Source of the DNA: BD2-11 clade cluster bacterium bin43
Lineage (GTDB): Bacteria; Gemmatimonadota; Gemmatimonadetes; Longimicrobiales; Gaopeijiaceae
Assembly: GCA_002238605.1 (NCBI GenBank)
Contig: MPMR01000009.1
Span: 91,340 to 155,339 of the forward strand
DNA length: 64,000 bases
Reading direction: 5' to 3'
Both the position numbers and the translations under genes were made by a program. Below the pieces are notes generated by a model, which had not been told where the DNA came from, did not search any database, and was given only the letters and a program-made list of their open reading frames with translations. Each line of letters starts with the position of its first letter. The stretch's first letter is position 1. Shown here in pieces: positions 53,028-61,577 of the stretch.

Positions 53028-53119
53028 GAAGCGCAGTGGAGCCGCGGCGCGCCACGAGAAGGGTGCGCGCCGAAGCCGGGACTGCACAACCCAACTGATT
53101 GAACCTCAGAGAGACGGAT

Positions 53120-56100
53120 ATGCCAGAGCTCAGGGACGAACGGGCAGACGGAGAGGCGAACGCGAAGGCCGAGGACGTGGGCGCGGGCCGGCCCCGCGGC
53201 GACGCCAGCTACCTGGCGCGCTTCAAGGAATTCGTGCTGACCAGCTTCGCCATCGACCACCGCACCAGTTCCGTAGTGCTGCTGATCCTCATCACGATCA
53301 CCGGCCTGACTTCCTACCAGGTAATCCCGAAGGAGTCGTTCCCGGAGATCGAGATCCCGTTGATCGTCGTGAACACCATCTATCCGGGCGTCTCGCCGGC
53401 GGACATCGAAACGCTCGTCACCCGGCCGATCGAGGAGGAACTCAGCACCATCTCCGACATCCAGGAGCTGTCGTCCGTCTCCATCGAAGGGTATTCCAGC
53501 GTCACCGCCGAGTTCGAGACCACGGTCAACCTCGAGGAGGCGCTCCAGCAGATACGCGAGAAGGTCGACCTGGCCAAGCCCGAGCTTCCCGCGGACGCGG
53601 AGGAACCGAGCATCCTGGAGATCAGCTTCTCCGAGCTCCCCATCATGCAGGTGAACCTCGCGGGCGACTTCGACCTGGTCTACCTGAAGGAGATCGCCGA
53701 GGATTTGCAGGACGAACTGGAGAGCGTGCCCGAGATTCTGCGCGTGGATGTGCGGGGCGGGCTCGAGCGCGAGGTGAAGGTGGACGTCCACCTGTCGAGA
53801 CTCCAGTTCTACAATCTGGCGCTTCAGGACGTCATCGACGCGATCGCGGCCGAGAACGTCAATATCCCGGGCGGCTCCATCGATGTGGGCAACCAGAGGT
53901 TCCTCGTCCGGGTGGACGGGGAGTTCGACGATCCCGAGTTGATCCAGGATCTCGTCATCACCGCCGACGATGCGGGCCCCATCTATGTGCGCGACCTGGC
54001 GGACGTGGAGTTCGGCTTTGCCGAGCGCGAGAGCTACGCCCGCCTGGACGGGTCGCCGGTGGTGACGCTGGACATCGTCAAGCGGTCGGGAGAGAACATC
54101 ATCGAGACCGCCGATCAGGTGAGGGCGGTCATCGACGAGATGAGGCCGCTCTTCCCGGCAACCATGACGGTGAAGATCACCGGGGACATGTCCCGGGACA
54201 TCTTCTCCATGGTGAGCTCGCTCGAGAACAACATCATCTCCGGGCTCATCCTGATCGTGAGCGTGCTGCTCTTCTTCCTGGGGCTGCGCACCTCGCTCTT
54301 CGTCGCCATCTCGATCCCCTCGTCGATGTTCCTGTCCTTCGGGGTGCTCAGGCTGCTGGGCGTGTCCATGAACATGGTCGTGCTCTTCTCGCTCATCCTG
54401 GCGCTGGGGATGCTGGTCGATAACGCGATCGTGGTGGTCGAGAACATCTACCGCTACGTGGAGCGCGGGTGGGACCGGAGGCTGGCCGCCAAGAAGGCGA
54501 CCGGCGAAGTGGCCGGTCCGGTGATCGCGGCGACGCTCACGACCCTGGCGGCGTTCGCGCCGCTTCTGTTCTGGCCGGGCATCTCGGGCGAGTTCATGGG
54601 CTACCTCCCCACGACCCTCATCGTGACGCTCTCCAGTTCGCTGTTCGTGGCGCTGGTGATCGTTCCGACGCTTTGCTCGATGTTCATCCTCGGGGAGGGG
54701 GAGGAGCCGCCGCCGCTCACGCGGGCCGCGCGTCTCACCCTCATCGGCGTCAGCGCGGGGGTGACGCTCGGCTTCGCGCTCGCCAATCCGCTCACGGCTG
54801 CGCTGCTCCTCGTCACCGCCGGCCTGCTGTGGGCCCTCTACCACTTCGCGATCAAGCGCGCGGCCACGGCCTTCCAGCACTGGTGGCTCGAGCGGGCGAT
54901 CGTCTTCTACGAAACCCAGCTGACACGCGCGCTCAACCACCCCGTCCTCGTGCTCGCCGGTTGCGCGGCGATGCTCGTGGTGACCGTGGTCCTGTTCGGG
55001 AGGTTCAACGCGGGGGTGGAGTACTTCCCCGAGGACATTCCGCCCAGACAGATCATGATCGACGTGGAGGCCCCGACGGGCACCCGCGCCGACTTCACCG
55101 ACCGCCTGGTGCGGCGCATCGAGGACAAGCTGCCCGTCTACGAGGGGGTCGCGCTCGATGGGGAGTCGGTCGTGGCCACCGTCGGCGGAGGTGGAGGGGG
55201 CGGTCCGATGGGCGGCGGCCCTGGCGGCCCGGAAGCCGGACTCGTGACCATCTCCATGGTGGAGTTCCAGGACCAGCGGACCGACGCCTTCCAGACCCTG
55301 GCGGCGCTGCAGGAGACCATCGGCAGCGACCTCGCGGGAGCCGACATCTCCGTCGACAAGGCCGAAGAGGGACCCGCCACCGGCCCGCCCGTGAACGTGG
55401 AACTGATCGGCTCCGACCCGGACCTGCTGAGCGATTTTGCCGACGAGATGATCGCCACGCTGCAGGCGGATCCCGTCTACGCCAAACTGGTTCGCCTCAA
55501 CAGCAACCTCGACGACGCCCGCCCCGAACTGGGCGTGCGCGTCGACCGCGAAAAGGCGGCGCTGTACGGGCTGTCGACCCGCCGGGTGGGTCAGGCCATC
55601 CGTGGCGCCATCCAGGGCATCGAGGCCGCGAAGTACCGCACCGGCAACGACGAGTACGACATCATCGTGCGCCTGGCGGAGGAGGACCGGGACGAGCTCA
55701 GCACCCTGTCGGAACTCACGGTGCTGTCGGAGGGCGACCCCATCCCCCTGCTCTCGGTCGCGTCCTGGGAGGTGGGAGAGGGCGCCGGCTCCATCCAGCG
55801 CCTGGACATGGACCGCTCGGTGACGGTGTCGTCGGAAGTGCGCGCCGGCTACAACTCCAACGCCGTGCTGGGCGAGGTGCAGCTGGCGCTCGCGGGGTTC
55901 GCCGAGTCGCTCCCGCCGGGATACCAGATCCGCTACACGGGCGAGAACGAGGAGCAGGCGGAGGCGCAGGCCTTCCTCACCACCGCGTTCCTGATGGCGC
56001 TCTTCCTCATCGGCTTCATCCTCATCTCGCAGTTCAACTCGCTGGTGAAACCCTTCATCATCCTGACTTCGGTGCTCATGTCCACGGTCGGCGTGCTGCT

Positions 56101-56560
56101 GGGCCTGATGGTGTTCCGCATGCCTTTCGGCATCATCATGACGGGGGTGGGCATCATCTCGCTTGCCGGAATCGTGGTGAACAACGCCATCGTGCTCATC
56201 GACTACATCGACATTCTGCGCGGCCGCGACGGGGTGAACCGCCGGGACGCGCTCGTGCTGGGCGGCATGACCCGCTTCCGGCCCGTGGTGCTGACCGCCG
56301 TGACCACGGCGCTCGGGCTGGTGCCGCTCGCGATCGGGCTCAACTTCGACTTCTTCGGCCTGTACGGAAGCCTCGCGCCCGACCTGTACTGGGGAGGGGA
56401 CCAGGCCGCGTGGTGGGGGCCGATGGCGATCGCGGTGATCGCGGGGATCATCTTCGCGACCTTCCTCACCCTTATCGTGGTGCCGGTGATGTACCAGGTG
56501 GTCGACGATGTCGGCCGCTTCTTCCGCCGGCACTACTCGTCGCGACGCGCCCACACCTGA
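53120..56560 (+). CDS. RND-family efflux permease (AcrB/HAE1-like)
   Basis: This 1146-residue inner-membrane pump uses the proton gradient to expel drugs, lipids or metabolites. It shows the RND layout: one span near residue 40, a large porter domain, spans 2-6 with LALGMLVDNAIVVVENIYRY (proton-relay Asp; the second Asp of AcrB is Asn here), the second porter domain and spans 8-12 with MTGVGIISLAGIVVNNAIVL and a final LIVVPVMYQ. A Gly-rich insert (GGGGGGGPMGGGPGGP, near 700) is unusual. ATG 53120 was preferred over TTG 53099. It ends the tetR operon. Confidence 0.93.
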   Translation: MPELRDERADGEANAKAEDVGAGRPRGDASYLARFKEFVLTSFAIDHRTSSVVLLILITITGLTSYQVIPKESFPEIEIPLIVVNTIYPGVSPADIETLVTRPIEEELSTISDIQELSSVSIEGYSSVTAEFETTVNLEEALQQIREKVDLAKPELPADAEEPSILEISFSELPIMQVNLAGDFDLVYLKEIAEDLQDELESVPEILRVDVRGGLEREVKVDVHLSRLQFYNLALQDVIDAIAAENVNIPGGSIDVGNQRFLVRVDGEFDDPELIQDLVITADDAGPIYVRDLADVEFGFAERESYARLDGSPVVTLDIVKRSGENIIETADQVRAVIDEMRPLFPATMTVKITGDMSRDIFSMVSSLENNIISGLILIVSVLLFFLGLRTSLFVAISIPSSMFLSFGVLRLLGVSMNMVVLFSLILALGMLVDNAIVVVENIYRYVERGWDRRLAAKKATGEVAGPVIAATLTTLAAFAPLLFWPGISGEFMGYLPTTLIVTLSSSLFVALVIVPTLCSMFILGEGEEPPPLTRAARLTLIGVSAGVTLGFALANPLTAALLLVTAGLLWALYHFAIKRAATAFQHWWLERAIVFYETQLTRALNHPVLVLAGCAAMLVVTVVLFGRFNAGVEYFPEDIPPRQIMIDVEAPTGTRADFTDRLVRRIEDKLPVYEGVALDGESVVATVGGGGGGGPMGGGPGGPEAGLVTISMVEFQDQRTDAFQTLAALQETIGSDLAGADISVDKAEEGPATGPPVNVELIGSDPDLLSDFADEMIATLQADPVYAKLVRLNSNLDDARPELGVRVDREKAALYGLSTRRVGQAIRGAIQGIEAAKYRTGNDEYDIIVRLAEEDRDELSTLSELTVLSEGDPIPLLSVASWEVGEGAGSIQRLDMDRSVTVSSEVRAGYNSNAVLGEVQLALAGFAESLPPGYQIRYTGENEEQAEAQAFLTTAFLMALFLIGFILISQFNSLVKPFIILTSVLMSTVGVLLGLMVFRMPFGIIMTGVGIISLAGIVVNNAIVLIDYIDILRGRDGVNRRDALVLGGMTRFRPVVLTAVTTALGLVPLAIGLNFDFFGLYGSLAPDLYWGGDQAAWWGPMAIAVIAGIIFATFLTLIVVPVMYQVVDDVGRFFRRHYSSRRAHT

Positions 56561-56590
56561 TGATCCGTCGTCCGCGCGGCTCGGTCCGCG

Positions 56591-56620
56591 CCCCCGCAAT
56601 CGCCCCGCGGGGGTTTGCTT
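56591..56620 (+). terminator. intrinsic terminator of the efflux operon
   Basis: CCCCCGC (56591-56597) and GCGGGGG (56607-56613) form a seven-base-pair stem with a nine-base loop, followed by TTTGCTTT. It lies 31 bases after the RND permease stop and before the aminotransferase gene. Confidence 0.75.
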
Positions 56621-56701
56621 TCGCACCCCCGTGCGGCCAATCTATAGGCCGGATGTCGAACCACTCGCGTTCATCGCGCTCACATGCCTGAGGAGGTAGC
56701 C

Positions 56702-57880
56702 ATGCCATCGAGGAATTCCGTTACTCGCCGCCGCTTCATGGGAGGCGCGGCCGCGGCGCTGGGGTACGCCGGGCTCAGGCCCGCCGGACTGCTGGGCTGG
56801 GATGCGCCGCCGCGCTCGCTCCGGCTGGCGCCTCAGGAGTACGACTACGATTCGTTCGCCAAGCTCTCCTCCAACGAGAACCCCTACGGGCCCTCCGAGG
56901 CCATGATGGAGGCGATGAACGGCGCCTGGAAGTACTCCAACCGGTACGGCTATCCGGACGGCGACATCCAGGAGAAGATCGCCGAGCACCACGGCGTCCA
57001 GCCGGAGAACATCCTGCTCGGCGCGGGCTCCGGGGAGACGCTCCGGGTGGTGGGTCACACCTACCTCGGGCACAACAAGAAGGTCATCGGCGTCCGGCCG
57101 ACCTACCTGAGTGTTTTCAGCGTGGCTTCCGGGATCGACGCGGACGCCATCATGCTGCCGCTGCTCGAAGATCACTCGCAGGACATCCCGGCGATGATCG
57201 ACGCCACCATCAAGAACTACCGGGATGTGGGGCTTTTCTACCTTTGCAACCCCAACAACCCGACGGGCATGGTGGTGTCGGCGGACGACATCCGGCAGGT
57301 GCTGGACGCGATCCCCGAGGACATCCCGGTCCTCATCGACGAGGCCTACCACCACTTCGTCGAGGATCCGGCCTACGAGACGGCGGTGCCCTACGTCAAC
57401 GAGGGCCGCAAGGTCATCGTCGCGCGCACCTTCTCGAAGATCTACGGCATGGCCGGCCTGCGCCTCGGCTACGGCATTGCGCCCGCCGACATGATCAGCG
57501 AGATGCGCGTCCAAGGTACCGGCAGCGTCAACGCGCTGGTGAAGTGGGGCGGCGTCGCGGCGCTCGAGGACGTGGAGTATGAGCAGTGGGTGCGCGAGAC
57601 CACGCTGCGGCTGCGCAAGCAGACCGCTGAAGAGCTCCAGGCCATGGGCTACGAGGTCATCCCCTCGGAGACCAACTTCATCATGGTCCACACCGGACGT
57701 CCCGCCGCGGAGGTCCGGTCCGCGTTCCGGGAGAGGGGCGTGCTCGTGGGCCGCGACTTCCCGCCCATGCTCGACTACCTGCGGGTGTCGATCGGCACCG
57801 AGGAGGAGATGGCGCGCTTCATGACGGCGTGGAAGGAGATCATGCCACCCAGGACCGCCACCACGACGACCTCCGGCTGA
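56702..57880 (+). CDS. Tat-exported class I/II aminotransferase, HisC-like
   Basis: This 392-residue PLP enzyme resembles histidinol-phosphate aminotransferase: KLSSNENPYGPSEAM, YLCNPNNPTGMVVSA, VLIDEAYHHFVED and the Lys-containing TFSKIYGMAGLRLGYGIAP. An N-terminal twin-arginine signal (VTRRRFMGGAAAALGYAGL) indicates export in folded form, which housekeeping HisC never has. It probably acts on amino compounds in the periplasm, not in His biosynthesis. AGGAGGT precedes ATG 56702. A ureohydrolase gene follows, so the two may form a small catabolic set. Confidence 0.87.
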   Translation: MPSRNSVTRRRFMGGAAAALGYAGLRPAGLLGWDAPPRSLRLAPQEYDYDSFAKLSSNENPYGPSEAMMEAMNGAWKYSNRYGYPDGDIQEKIAEHHGVQPENILLGAGSGETLRVVGHTYLGHNKKVIGVRPTYLSVFSVASGIDADAIMLPLLEDHSQDIPAMIDATIKNYRDVGLFYLCNPNNPTGMVVSADDIRQVLDAIPEDIPVLIDEAYHHFVEDPAYETAVPYVNEGRKVIVARTFSKIYGMAGLRLGYGIAPADMISEMRVQGTGSVNALVKWGGVAALEDVEYEQWVRETTLRLRKQTAEELQAMGYEVIPSETNFIMVHTGRPAAEVRSAFRERGVLVGRDFPPMLDYLRVSIGTEEEMARFMTAWKEIMPPRTATTTTSG

Positions 57881-57913
57881 TCGCGGCGGCGTCCGCGGAC
57901 GCCTCGAAGCTGG

Positions 57914-57950
57914 ATGGGGCCGGTCCCGGGCAGGGGCCGGCCCCATTTTC
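57914..57950 (+). terminator. intrinsic terminator after the aminotransferase gene
   Basis: ATGGGGCCGG (57914-57923) pairs with CCGGCCCCAT (57937-57946) in a ten-base-pair stem with a 13-base loop, followed by TTTC. It closes the aminotransferase transcript about 35 bases after its stop. Confidence 0.75.
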
Positions 57951-58062
57951 GTGGAGACGCCTGTGAGCCCTCGCGAGTTCTGGGCGTTGGTGCGCGAGAT
58001 GGACGCGGAATAGCCGGGTTCCCGGCCGGGGTCGGCATCTTCCCCGCGCAAGAGAGACTGGA

Positions 58063-59040
58063 GTGAACGACTTCTACGATGCCGTGTCGCCGGTAACGGG
58101 CGAGACCTACAAGCCGCTCGACGACCTGCGCTTCATGGGTGGAGCCACCCTCCTGCGCGCGCCGCTCGCCACGACGCTCGAGGGCCTCGACATCGCGCTC
58201 GTCGGGGTGCCGACCGACCAGGGCGTGACCTTTCAGCCGGGCGCGCGGCACGGGCCGCGGGAGATCCGCAACAGGTCCAACGTGGTCCGCCGGATCAACG
58301 CGGTTACGAGGGTTCAACCCTTTTCGCTGTGCCGGATCGCCGACGTTGGGGACGTGCGGCTCGACACCATCTACCGCCTGGACGACGTCATTGCCCAGAT
58401 CGAAGCGCTCTTCACCCGTCTGCACGCGGCGGGTCCGGTGCCCCTGAGCGCGGGCGGAGACCATTCGATCACCTATCCGATCATGAAAGCGCTGGGAGCC
58501 GGACGGCCGCTCGGGATGGTGCAGATCGACGCGCATCTCGACACCTGGGACGCGATCGGCGGTTCGAAGTACCACCACGGAGCTCCCTTCCGCCGCGCCG
58601 TGGAGGCAGGCGTGCTCGATCCCGAACGCTCGATCCAGATCGGCATTCGCGGCTACCAGAACTTCCTCGACGGCTTCGAGTTCTCGATGGAGCACGGCAT
58701 GCGGGTCGTGCAGATCGACGAATTCCAGCGGCTGGGGGTGCAGGCGGTGGTGGAGGAGGCGCGCCGGGTGGTGGGCGACGGCCCGACCTACATAACCCTC
58801 GACGTGGACGGGATCGACCCGGCCTACACCCCGGGGACGGGAACGCCGGAGATCGGCGGGCTAACCACTCGCGAGGCGATCTCGCTCCTGCACGGCCTGC
58901 GGGGCCTCAACCTCGTGGGAGGCGACGTGGTGGAGGTCGCCCCGCCTCTCGATCCGAGCGGAGGCACGGCGCTGGTCGGCGCATCGCTGATGTACGAGAT
59001 CCTGTGCCTGCTCGCCGAGTCCGTCGCTTCTCGCCGATAG
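58063..59040 (+). CDS. ureohydrolase (agmatinase/arginase family)
   Basis: Ureohydrolases release urea from guanidino compounds with two Mn ions. This 325-residue protein has all three metal motifs: AGGDHSITYP, MVQIDAHLDTWD and TLDVDGIDPAYTPGTGTPEIG. The N-terminal PTDQGVTFQPGARHGPREIR is typical of the agmatinase/guanidinobutyrase branch more than of arginase. The substrate is uncertain (agmatine, guanidinobutyrate or guanidine-like). The start is GTG after a GAGAGAC leader. Its 3' end overlaps a leftward gene by about 180 bases. Confidence 0.88.
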   Translation: MNDFYDAVSPVTGETYKPLDDLRFMGGATLLRAPLATTLEGLDIALVGVPTDQGVTFQPGARHGPREIRNRSNVVRRINAVTRVQPFSLCRIADVGDVRLDTIYRLDDVIAQIEALFTRLHAAGPVPLSAGGDHSITYPIMKALGAGRPLGMVQIDAHLDTWDAIGGSKYHHGAPFRRAVEAGVLDPERSIQIGIRGYQNFLDGFEFSMEHGMRVVQIDEFQRLGVQAVVEEARRVVGDGPTYITLDVDGIDPAYTPGTGTPEIGGLTTREAISLLHGLRGLNLVGGDVVEVAPPLDPSGGTALVGASLMYEILCLLAESVASRR

Positions 59041-59628
59041 CAGCGCGCAGCCTCCGCTCCCGGCATAATTCCAGTAGACATCAGTAAACGTCAGCAGAGA
59101 CGGGTAACGCTGACCGCCCGGCTCTCCCGAAGCAGTCCGGCGCGACTCCGGTTCCGCTTGCTCCCCGGGCGTCAGCTCCGTTCCCACCCAGACGCGGAGC
59201 GTCGTGTCGCGGGCTTCGCTCCACCGCACGTCGATCTGGATCTGCCCCAGCATGCCGGTCTGGTAGTCGAAGTCCACGGGCTCGCCCGGGACCATCAGGC
59301 GTTCGAGGATGACCGGGTCCTCGGCGCGTGACAGGTCGCGCATGACGACATGCCAGTTGCCCGTGTGCTCCTCCCAGATACGCAGTTGGCCCCGAAGCTG
59401 GATCCCGAGGGTGGGCACGGGCCCGCTCTGGAACGAGCCGACGCCGTCCTCGATGGCGAGGGCGACCCAGGCTCCGCCCTGCTGCAGGACCTGGAGGATC
59501 TCCGGCGAAACCTGAGCTCGAAGGGAAGAGGTTCCGGGCGCCAGCGGAGAAACCGCCGCCACCACAACGATGGCGAGCGCACGAACCCACGCCGACGCTC
59601 TCCGGCGGCGTCCCCGGCCCGGGCTCAA
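58861..59628 (-). CDS. secreted protein of unknown function
   Basis: This predicted protein (255 residues from TTG 59628) begins with an Arg-rich n-region and a signal sequence (RALAIVVVAAVSPLAPG, cleavage near SLRAQ). A compact domain follows: ILQVLQQGGAWVALAIEDGV, LGIQLRGQLRIWEEHTGNW, VDFDYQTGMLGQIQIDVRW and DTTLRVWVGTELTPGE. I do not recognise the family. The last 60 codons run antisense to the ureohydrolase gene and may not be natural protein; an earlier stop cannot be found in frame. It converges with the ureohydrolase gene and is divergent from the permease. The start is the least certain point. Confidence 0.5.
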   Translation of the reverse strand: MSPGRGRRRRASAWVRALAIVVVAAVSPLAPGTSSLRAQVSPEILQVLQQGGAWVALAIEDGVGSFQSGPVPTLGIQLRGQLRIWEEHTGNWHVVMRDLSRAEDPVILERLMVPGEPVDFDYQTGMLGQIQIDVRWSEARDTTLRVWVGTELTPGEQAEPESRRTASGEPGGQRYPSLLTFTDVYWNYAGSGGCALLSARSDGLGEQAQDLVHQRCADQRRASARIERRGDLHHVASHEVEAPQAVQERDRLASG

Positions 59629-59786
59629 CGCCGGTTCCTCGATCGTGCTCGGTGCACCTGGTCCCTCCTGCCTGAAGCCGCGTTCATGACCCGGCGTCGC
59701 CTCAGGGATGTTTTCCGGATTCGCGCGCCGGTAGCTATACTCGCCATGCCCCCTCTCGTTCCGGCCCAGCGCCGACCCCAGGAGCA

Positions 59787-61526
59787 GTGCCTGTGAAACC
59801 CGGTCCAGGGCAGCCACCCGGGCTCCGTTACGCGGCCAGCGAATCGCCGCCGCATCCCGCCTCGTTCCTGATTGGACTGCACGTCGCCGTTCTGGTGTGC
59901 ACACCCGTGGTCGTGGTCACCACCATCGTCACGCGCGCGGCGAATCTGACCGCAGCCTACCTGGCCTGGGCCATCTTCGCCAGCATGGTCATCGGCGGGC
60001 TGACGACCATCGTGCAGGCTCGGCGAGTCGCGGGAATGGGAAGCGCCAACCTGATGATCATGGGGGCTTCCGGAGCCTCCATCGGTGTCGCGGTGCTGGC
60101 GCTGGCCGCGGGTGGCCCCGCGTTGCTCGCCGTGCTGGTGGTCGCCTCGGGGCTTTTCCAGCTGGGCCTTGCGGCGCGCCTGGTCCTGCTCCGCCGAATC
60201 ATCACGCCGGTCGTTTCGGGCACGCTCATGGCGCTCATCTCCGTCACGGTGATGCCCATGGGGTTCGCGCTGCTCACGGCTGTGCCCGCGCAGGCGCCCA
60301 CAGCCGCGGCGCCCATCATCACGCTCGTCACGGCGGTCGCCGTGCTTGGCCTGATGCTGCGCGCGCCCCGACTCCTCAGAGCCTGGACGCCGGTACTTGC
60401 CCTTGGCCTGGGATGCGCCACTGCCGGTTTTTTCGGGATCTTCGATCTCACCGCGGTTCGCGAAGCCGGCTGGTTCGGGGTTCCCGCCGCGGCGTTGCCC
60501 GGTCTCGACGTCCGGTTCGACTCGAGCTTCTGGCTGCTCCTGCCGGCTTTTCTGTTCGTCACGCTGGTCATCACGGTCAGGCAGGTCGGCGATGCCATCG
60601 TCATGCAGCGCCTTTCGCGGCGCGAACAGAAGGCGGTCGACTTCCGCAGGGTGGAGGGGGCCGTGGCCGCCTGCGGCGCAGGGACCCTGCTGTCGGGGAT
60701 CGCCGGCGTCCTGCCGATCTGGCCCTATCCAGCCGGCATCGCCATGGCGGAGGGCATCGGCGTGGCGGCCAGGAGGGTCGGCGTCTACATCGGAGCCATC
60801 TTCATCGGCCTGGCCTTCGTTCCCAGGATCACGGCCCTCGTGCTGTCCATCCCGGGGCCCGTGCTGGGTGCCTATATCGTCGTTGCCATGGGGCTCGTCT
60901 TCGCCCGCGGCATGCGCGTCGTGTTCCAGGCGGACGGAGGGCGCCACAGCTCGCTGATCGCCGGCTTCTCCTTCTGGGTCGGCGTCGGCATCCAGTTCCA
61001 GGCGATATTCCCGCAGTACCTCGGCACGCCCGCCGCGCAGATGCTGGCGAACGGACTTACGGCCGGTGGCGTGACCATCCTCCTGCTGAACCTGTTCCTG
61101 GAGCTGACCGGGCCCCGGCGGCGCAGGGTGGAGATGCGGCTCAGTCAGGACAGCCTTCGCGCCCTCGACGACTTCGTGGTCGGGTTTGCGGAAAAGTACG
61201 GGTGGGACGGCGAGGGAAGAGAACGTCTCAGAGCGGCATCGGAGGAAGCGCTCCTCAGCCTGGCCCGGCAGGAGGAGGACGCAGGCCAGGCCGCGGACCG
61301 GCGCCTGCGGGTTGTCGCCCGCAACGACCCCCAGGGAGCCATGCTGGAGTTCAGCGCGGCCACCGACGCGGAGAATCTGGAGAACCAGATCGTCCTGCTC
61401 AGCGACCTCCCCGATTTCGAGAGCAAGCGCGACCTGTCGCTGCGGCTCCTCCGCCACTACGCGTCATCCGTGAAGCACCAGCAATATCACAACGCGGATG
61501 TCGTCACGATTCGCGTGGACAGGTAG
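59787..61526 (+). CDS. SLC23/NCS2-type permease with C-terminal RsbW-like domain
   Basis: This 579-residue protein has about 12-14 membrane spans of a nucleobase/ascorbate-type (NCS2) permease: ANLMIMGASGASIGVAVLAL, FLFVTLVITVRQVGDAIVMQ and GVLPIWPYPAGIAMAEGIGV. Spans end near residue 445. The last 130 residues (RLSQDSLRALDDFVVGFAEK to VVTIRVDR) look like an RsbW/HATPase_c_2 anti-sigma kinase fold, with ERLRAASEEALLSLARQEE at the N-box but without the usual Asn, so ATP binding is doubtful. GTG 59787 has AGGAG upstream. It may be a uracil/xanthine carrier with a built-in regulatory domain; that role is inferred. Confidence 0.78.
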   Translation: MPVKPGPGQPPGLRYAASESPPHPASFLIGLHVAVLVCTPVVVVTTIVTRAANLTAAYLAWAIFASMVIGGLTTIVQARRVAGMGSANLMIMGASGASIGVAVLALAAGGPALLAVLVVASGLFQLGLAARLVLLRRIITPVVSGTLMALISVTVMPMGFALLTAVPAQAPTAAAPIITLVTAVAVLGLMLRAPRLLRAWTPVLALGLGCATAGFFGIFDLTAVREAGWFGVPAAALPGLDVRFDSSFWLLLPAFLFVTLVITVRQVGDAIVMQRLSRREQKAVDFRRVEGAVAACGAGTLLSGIAGVLPIWPYPAGIAMAEGIGVAARRVGVYIGAIFIGLAFVPRITALVLSIPGPVLGAYIVVAMGLVFARGMRVVFQADGGRHSSLIAGFSFWVGVGIQFQAIFPQYLGTPAAQMLANGLTAGGVTILLLNLFLELTGPRRRRVEMRLSQDSLRALDDFVVGFAEKYGWDGEGRERLRAASEEALLSLARQEEDAGQAADRRLRVVARNDPQGAMLEFSAATDAENLENQIVLLSDLPDFESKRDLSLRLLRHYASSVKHQQYHNADVVTIRVDR

Positions 61527-61577
61527 CCGCCCGGGGGTCGGACACTTCGCCGCGGGAGGGCGGAGGCGCAAGCCGAC

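Noticed and set aside
52670..56626. A 1318-codon open frame on the minus strand
   Set aside because: It is the antisense shadow of the membrane fusion protein and RND permease genes. The translation is His/Arg/Asp-rich with no domain, as expected from GC-rich third positions.
59625..61457. A 610-codon minus-strand open frame opposite the permease
   Set aside because: Composition is Gln/Arg/His/Asp-rich and repetitive; the plus strand shows membrane spans and NCS2 motifs.
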